64,000 nucleotides of DNA, from assembly GCA_023678885.1 (NCBI GenBank), contig CM042965.1:27757777-27821776 (forward strand), read 5' to 3'. The stretch comes from Pogostemon cablin. Lineage: Eukaryota; Streptophyta; Magnoliopsida; Lamiales; Lamiaceae. Numbering within the stretch: position 1 is the stretch's first letter; each line of letters opens with the position of its first letter. This document shows positions 58,816 to 64,000 of this stretch, one piece after another. A program made the translations under genes and the position numbers. A model generated the notes under the pieces. That model worked only from the letters and a program-made list of their open reading frames with translations, was not told the origin of the DNA and searched no databases.

Positions 58816-59174
58816 GGTTCGACCTCGTCAAACAAGTCGAACCACTGGTCACAGGTCGAACCACAGGTCGAACCTACTTACTGGAAGTATTCTGCACTTG
58901 GTCCGACCTCTTGTACAGGTCGAACCCCTCGGGTCTTGGTCGAACCACAGGTCGAACCCCAATATTGGATAATTTCAGCTCCTGGTTCGACCAATCATCA
59001 GGTCGAACCTCAAAGTCGTGGTCGAACCCATCTTCTCGCGAATTGGTTCGACCATGGTTCGACCTGACAGACAGGTCGAACCCCTTGAGTCGTGGTCGAA
59101 CCTTCCTCCTGCACACTTCGCAATGCTGGTTCGACCTGTAGGAGAGATTGAACCCTCCTCCAACAGGTCGAACC
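58816..59174. repeat. U3 array, element H 3' LTR
   Basis: Well-kept FFRR units; most 9-mers still have their CG. Confidence 0.9.
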
Positions 59175-59392
59175 CACCTCTCTCCTTGGCGGTTCGCATG
59201 GTCTCGACTTCGTCTCTTCGATTCTTAGCACTTCCACTCCGATTTTGCTATGAAAATCACTTAAATAACTCCACTAACACTTGATTCATGCTAATTCACA
59301 ATATATATAGGTTTTCTACCTATTTCCACCTCAAAACTCTCCAAAACTAGCACAAAACATGCTGCCAAACTTGTGAATTTACACACTCATCA

Positions 59393-60731
59393 AACCCCCA
59401 AACTTACATGTTGCTCGTCCCGAGGCAACCAAATCAAACCACAGGAGTCGTGTATAATTCACCAAGATTCAAGTACAACACATATCACACATACAACTTC
59501 ATTAAATCAAACAAGTATTAATTGCTTCATATATATCACTCATACAAAACCAATCCAATCACATACCATTTGGAGTACTAAGTAATCTCGCTCACAAGAT
59601 AAGTATTTATTCTCTTTCACTCAAGTGCATGAGGCACTATATAGGTTAATATAAACACTCATATCAATCCATATTCACGCGTAACCATAAGCTTGGCAAA
59701 GGTCTCTAAAATCAACTTATAATCAACTCTTCACTAGGATCACAAAGGACTTGTTTTCGGGTTGTAATGTTGGCTCTTTGGAAAAGGTAGGAAAATTTAG
59801 ACTTAATGACTTAAGACACTAGTAGATAGTTACCTTGGCGGTTCTCGATTTCTTCTTCTTACAGCAAGTTCTCCTCTAATGTCGTCTCTTGAACATGTAA
59901 AATTCCTGAATTTTCCTTCATTTCATGGCATCAACATCATCTCTTTAGACAATTTGGGTACCAGTTTCAGGCACTACCCTTCTTCTCATGTATAGGCCGT
60001 CAGCTGCTAAGCTTCACGCACCATGTATAAAAACAATCGCGGTACCAGTTTCGGGCACTACCCCTAAACAAGATTTAACCATATTCTTTTCATCCAACCA
60101 TATTCTATCTTCCTTTTTCTTCTTGCAACACTTACCACCTCAACTCTCTCTACCAATGAATAGGTTAATCAAAGCTCAAGTAAAGGTTTATAAGGTTATT
60201 TACTTCGGCTACCAAAGAAAAAGCTTTAACGGCTCAACGGGGCATCCAAAGGTTAATAAAATCATTAGGAAGGATAAAATTTGGCTAAGTAACTTAATCA
60301 CAAAATAATGGCCTAAGATCATGTCCTAGCAATTAATCAATCATAAGTCTCACACAAGACTCCATGCCAAGTTCTAGAATACGTTCATATAAATGATCCT
60401 CTCAAGAATAAAATAATCATGATCACGCATGATTATCAAGGTTCAAATCCTCACATAGGTAATTAGAATCCTAAGTACTCCTCATAGCACATAATTAAGA
60501 TCAATTTCACAAGAACTCAATATACTTATAAAATTATACATGCTTTTCATCAATAGAAATTAACACATGAACATATGAATGCACAAAATCAATAAGCTCA
60601 TACCCAATCAATCATACAAGATATCACTTATACATTCCACTCACGCATGAATCACAACCAAACCTATAAAGATAAAAAGAAGAATAATGGAATCAAGATG
60701 AATCGGAGGAAACCAAAGAAAACCTGAAAAA
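59393..60731 (-). other. Element H polypurine tract and untranslated region
   Basis: Minus-strand tract AAGTTTGGGGGTT at 59393-59405, then about 1.3 kb without a gene. The paired hairpin motif is at 59956-59979 and 60041-60065. Confidence 0.75.
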
Positions 60732-62772
60732 CTACTCCTCCAGAGCATCATCATCCTCATCATCATCATCCTCATCATCAAGCCTCCGCTCCACAATCCG
60801 GTGCAGATCACCGATGTGTCTATCCAAGTAATCAACTCAATCACCCAACTTACCAACTTTCTCATTCAAGGCCGTGTACCTCTCATTCAGTGTAGCATAG
60901 TTGGCGTTGGCAAGTGCGAGCTGTCGATTTGTCTCCTGCTGGCTAGCAACGATCGTGACCAGCTGCTCATGAATAAGGCGGAGCTGCTCCCGTGTATCAT
61001 TCGGGACAGCCCGCTGCTATTGCGGTGCTGGCTCATGCTGATGTGCGTCGTGCTGCATCGGCATCTCCTCATCCTACTGCTCCTCCTCTAAATACTCCTC
61101 TTCTTCGGGCTGTTGTGGTGGACAGAACTCTCCTTGATCAACAATCTGTTGTAACTCTGCCATCCTACCATCCGCACACATCTGTAATACAGTCCTCCAA
61201 TCACCACCCGACCTCGCTGCCATGGATAAGGCGTTGTGTCCGAGAGAATCCATCAACTTTTTTCTCGCCACCCGAATAGTTGTCAAGTTACTCACGTCGA
61301 AGGGAAACATGAAATCGAAGGGCTTGAGTCCCCTCGTGAAGAACCAATCTCCATCTTAGAAATGGGCAAATCCTCCCTTCACGCATGTAAACATCGCCAA
61401 ATCGGGCTCTCCTCTAATTGGTTTGATGCCGGTGAAATCTAAATTATAATGCTCAACCACGATCGTCAGTAACCCTCCAATATTCACCATTTGAAACCCA
61501 ATGGTCCTGAATCGATGTAGCTGTGCAATGAAATATGCTCCAACATTAAACTGTATCCCATTTAGCATACACTATAAAGCGTAAAGCTCTCCTCCAGACA
61601 CAACACTCCCCTCTGAGCGGGCGAACAACGTGTTGCTCAAGACACGATCCATGTACCTCAAAACTGGATTCTTTATTGAGGAAGCACGAGCCTGCCTAAT
61701 CTTATAATCTCCAATCTCCCCTGTAATCTCTCTCCAAAACCTATTAGCGTTGAACGCACCATTCTCCAAACGAGAGATCCCCAAAGACGTCTCAAAGAGC
61801 TCATTAAAATCCTCAGACGTCCATCTCCTACTCACTCCACCAAGCTGAAACGTACACTGATACGGGTCCCAAGCGGGTCCTTCACCATCTCGAATGTGCA
61901 GACTACTTCCGCTGTAACATGGGAATACGTCGGCTTCTTTGACTCCATAAACCTCCGGATACCCACTTGATCGAACATCCAGAAAATGTCATTCCTGATT
62001 CTCATTATCCTCATTACCTCATCATCTTGGTATCGAGTACGAGCTATCTTGTCCAAGACTTCTTCCCACTTTTCTTTAATCTCATCCCAGTTTTGCATTT
62101 GAATTTTGAAGTTCTCGGGTAAACGATCTTGTAGCCTCAGCTTCCTGGTCACTGTGTCCACATTCGAAGGCCTGTCATTCCTCTTCTTCGATCTTACTTC
62201 ATCCGCCTTATCTTTCCCTTTACTTGATACTTGTCACTTTCCTGAAAACAACTACTTCAATACAACCAACAAGACAAGAACACAAGTATATGACTAGCAT
62301 ATCCTATACTCTACTCAAGACTTCAAGCATCCATGCTTAATCAACCCAACTATCATCTCAACATCACTTGCTTATTTAACATGCTCAAAACATCTTCAAT
62401 CACACTACCTTTAATCTTCAAATCATAAACAACAAGCATGCATCAACCAATTCAAGTTATTCAATAAGAATTTCAACAATTGAACTTCATGAACAACTCC
62501 AATTATCAACAATTCAAACCTAACTCACATGCTCATTCTTCTAGATGCATTATATCCTTGATCAATCCACATAAAACTCAAGTTCTATCCATAATCAAGC
62601 AATCTCAAACCAATAAACATGAATTCATATGAATCAATTCAAAAATATCAATTATCACCATGAATTTCAACAAAAATCAACATTAATCAACTTACCCACA
62701 ACACATTTCTTGCAATAAACTTCAATCCTAAGGTAATTGAGTTGAAAAAAACGTACCTTTAGTCTTGCCCAT
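60732..62772 (-). pseudogene. Element H Athila ORF1-like gene, two exons, broken
   Basis: Exon 1 is 62772-62757 (MGKTK, identical to C). Exon 2 is 62241-60732, with a TGA early in exon 2 (GGA in C) and several frameshifts: open pieces 62161-61832, 61835-61572, 61568-61356 and 61310-61074. Conserved blocks NPVLRYMDRVLSNTLF and a FNVGAYFIAQLHRFRTIGFQ-like block are clear. It ends in the Asp/Glu-coding repeat and a TAG at 60734-60732. Confidence 0.82.
62242..62756 (-). other. Intron in the ORF1-like gene, element H
   Basis: 515 bp. Minus strand: GTACGTTTTT after TAAAG, and TTGTTTTCAG before GAAAG. Homologous in position and in the sequence of its ends to 10102-10637. Confidence 0.82.
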
Positions 62773-63030
62773 GGTTAACTATCGAAAATTTGAACACAAC
62801 ACTAAAAAACACACAACTGAACCCTAATTCGTGACAAAATTGCCCCAAATCCGTGCCTAATTCAAGAATCAAGAGTGTAGTGTTGTGTAATCGGTGCAAA
62901 ATCAAGTGTAATTGACGAATTTATGCAAGGATGTTAAGGTTCGGGGAGGGTTCGAGGTTTGGTGAACAAAAAGAATGATCGAACCCTTCTAAAAAAACTT
63001 AAAATGCGTACCTGACTGGGTTCGAACTCG

Positions 63031-63430
63031 GGTTCGACCTGCGGAACAGGTCGAACCTCGAGCGACGAGGTCGAACCTACCTTCTAGACAAACTTACCTT
63101 TTGGTTCGACCTAGGTTTGACCTTCTGAACAGGTCGAACCACTCTTGTTTTGGTCGAACCTATCACCTGAAAAACAGAGTGCTCTGAACGAACTGGTTCA
63201 ATCTCAGGTTCGATCTTCTGAACAGGTCGAACCATAACGGCTCAGGTCGAACCACCCTACTGTAATTTTTAAGTCACCGGGTTTGACCTTGGTTCGACCT
63301 GTTAGACAGGTCGAACCAACAATGATCAGGTCGAACTACCTCACTAGATGATTTTCTGCGTCGGTTCGACTTCCTCTACTCGGTTCAACCTCCTGGCACT
63401 AGTCGAACCTACCCTGGCTTTGGTCGAACC
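63031..63430. repeat. Array upstream of the ORF1-like gene, element H
   Basis: FFRR units as at 9507-9835. The interval 62773-63030 between it and the gene holds the leader that is largely missing in C. Confidence 0.88.
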
Positions 63431-63721
63431 ACCCTTCTAAGCTTCTAAATTGAGTGTTCTTCAATCCCTACACACTTCAAACTTCAATACGAATCATTAG
63501 GTACCAACTAGAGCACAACTTCATCAAAAATTGTTCCACAAAATATCATTCATGAGTAACTCCATAAAAAAAACACAACCAAAACCCACTAAACATTAGG
63601 CAAGTTGTAAAAAATTGTCACATCAAAATCGATTAAAATTTTAAATATGGCGTAAAAACCAACTCCCCTAACAAACATCACAAAGAAAAGATTATACTAT
63701 CGGTGCTTATTGAGGTAAGTA

Positions 63722-63743
63722 CATCACACCCCCCCCAAACTTA
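63722..63743 (-). promoter_or_regulatory. Internal polypurine-tract-like site, element H
   Basis: Minus strand CTAAGTTTGGGGGGGGTGTGATG, homologous to 9195-9217, with an eight-G run. Confidence 0.6.
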
Positions 63744-63913
63744 GTAGAAACCATAGGTGAAACTAAGTTTGCAAAGAGATATAATTGCCGATAAGTAAGC
63801 ACTTCAAATATAAAAATTTCTTACTCACACGAAAGAAATAAAACAATAAAACGGGAGGGAAAGCCCCCAACAGGCGCTCATGTTTAACATCGGAGAGTCA
63901 CGACGGTACCAAA

Positions 63914-64000
63914 TCAGATCAAGGTATCCACAAAGATGACACAAACATCATCCGGCGACTTGTAATTCTTTAAGCGATGTCCATTCGCCGCAAAAATGTC
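63914..64000 (-). pseudogene. pol: Element H pol, last codons (cut by window edge)
   Basis: Minus strand encodes the integrase tail ANGHRLK...SPDD..VIF.DTLI and a TGA at 63916-63914, as in element A. Partial, so its integrity is unknown. Confidence 0.8.

Larger units (their letters stand above)
57736..59392 (-). repeat. Element H 3' LTR
   Basis: About 1,657 bp. Array 58816-59174, TATA box 58713-58720, leader hairpin 58571-58597. Confidence 0.93.
57736..64000 (-). mobile_element. Element H: Athila-type retrotransposon, 3' half only
   Basis: Minus strand: 3' LTR (57736-59392), polypurine tract, untranslated region, ORF1-like gene with intron, array, internal polypurine-like site and the last codons of pol at the window edge. 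The rest lies to the right. It is closer to C than to A in its LTR and ORF1-like sequence, but unlike C it retains the intron. Confidence 0.92.

Noticed and set aside
1..64000. Host genes, tRNA or rRNA between elements
   Set aside because: Every interval could be assigned to an LTR, an element interior or a target duplication; no leftover host sequence was found apart from these few-base junctions.

Overview
The window is plant repeat DNA. I find no host gene, rRNA or tRNA. It is a nest of LTR retrotransposons, mostly Ty3/gypsy elements of the Athila type: a tRNA-Asp primer site, one long gag-pol frame with a DLGA protease, and an extra ORF between integrase and the 3' LTR. One Ty1/copia element with an initiator-Met primer site is also present. 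No host sequence is visible, so the species cannot be named.

Layout. The oldest layer is element E (minus strand), visible from 36152 to 56060. Its 3' LTR (36152-37000) is cut by element B. Its protease region is cut by copia element I (44377-52804). Its 5' LTR (55572-56060) is cut by element F (LTR 56061-57724), which is abutted by element H (57736 to the window end). Element B (minus) runs from base 1 to 36151 and carries three insertions. Complete element A (+, 1172-15148, TSD GTCAC) sits in its RT region. A solo LTR, D (16680-18450), sits in its protease region. Complete element C (+, 22705-36038, TSD CACAC) sits in its 5' LTR. Target-site duplications and interrupted reading frames support this order.

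Elements A, C, E, F and H form one family. A complete member reads: LTR of about 1.66 kb, PBS, gag, array, protease-RT-RNase H-integrase, an internal polypurine-tract-like site, array, an Athila ORF1-like gene, about 1.3 kb of untranslated sequence, polypurine tract, LTR. All coding regions seen carry stops or frameshifts, so these copies could move only with proteins supplied in trans. The A LTRs differ by roughly 36 substitutions by eye, so that insertion is fairly young.

Most striking signals. (1) Dense arrays of the 9-mer GGTTCGACC and its reverse complement occur at three fixed places in each element: LTR U3 just upstream of the TATA box, inside the gag-pol frame, and upstream of the ORF1-like gene. 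(2) Elements B and D have their own, different palindromic arrays in the same U3 position, and copia element I has a 62-bp tandem repeat that shares the TCGAACC heptamer. (3) The ORF1-like gene has a GT-AG intron in A and H (the acceptor is also seen in E) that is exactly absent from C. (4) Conserved RNA-hairpin candidates lie in the leader and after the ORF1-like gene.
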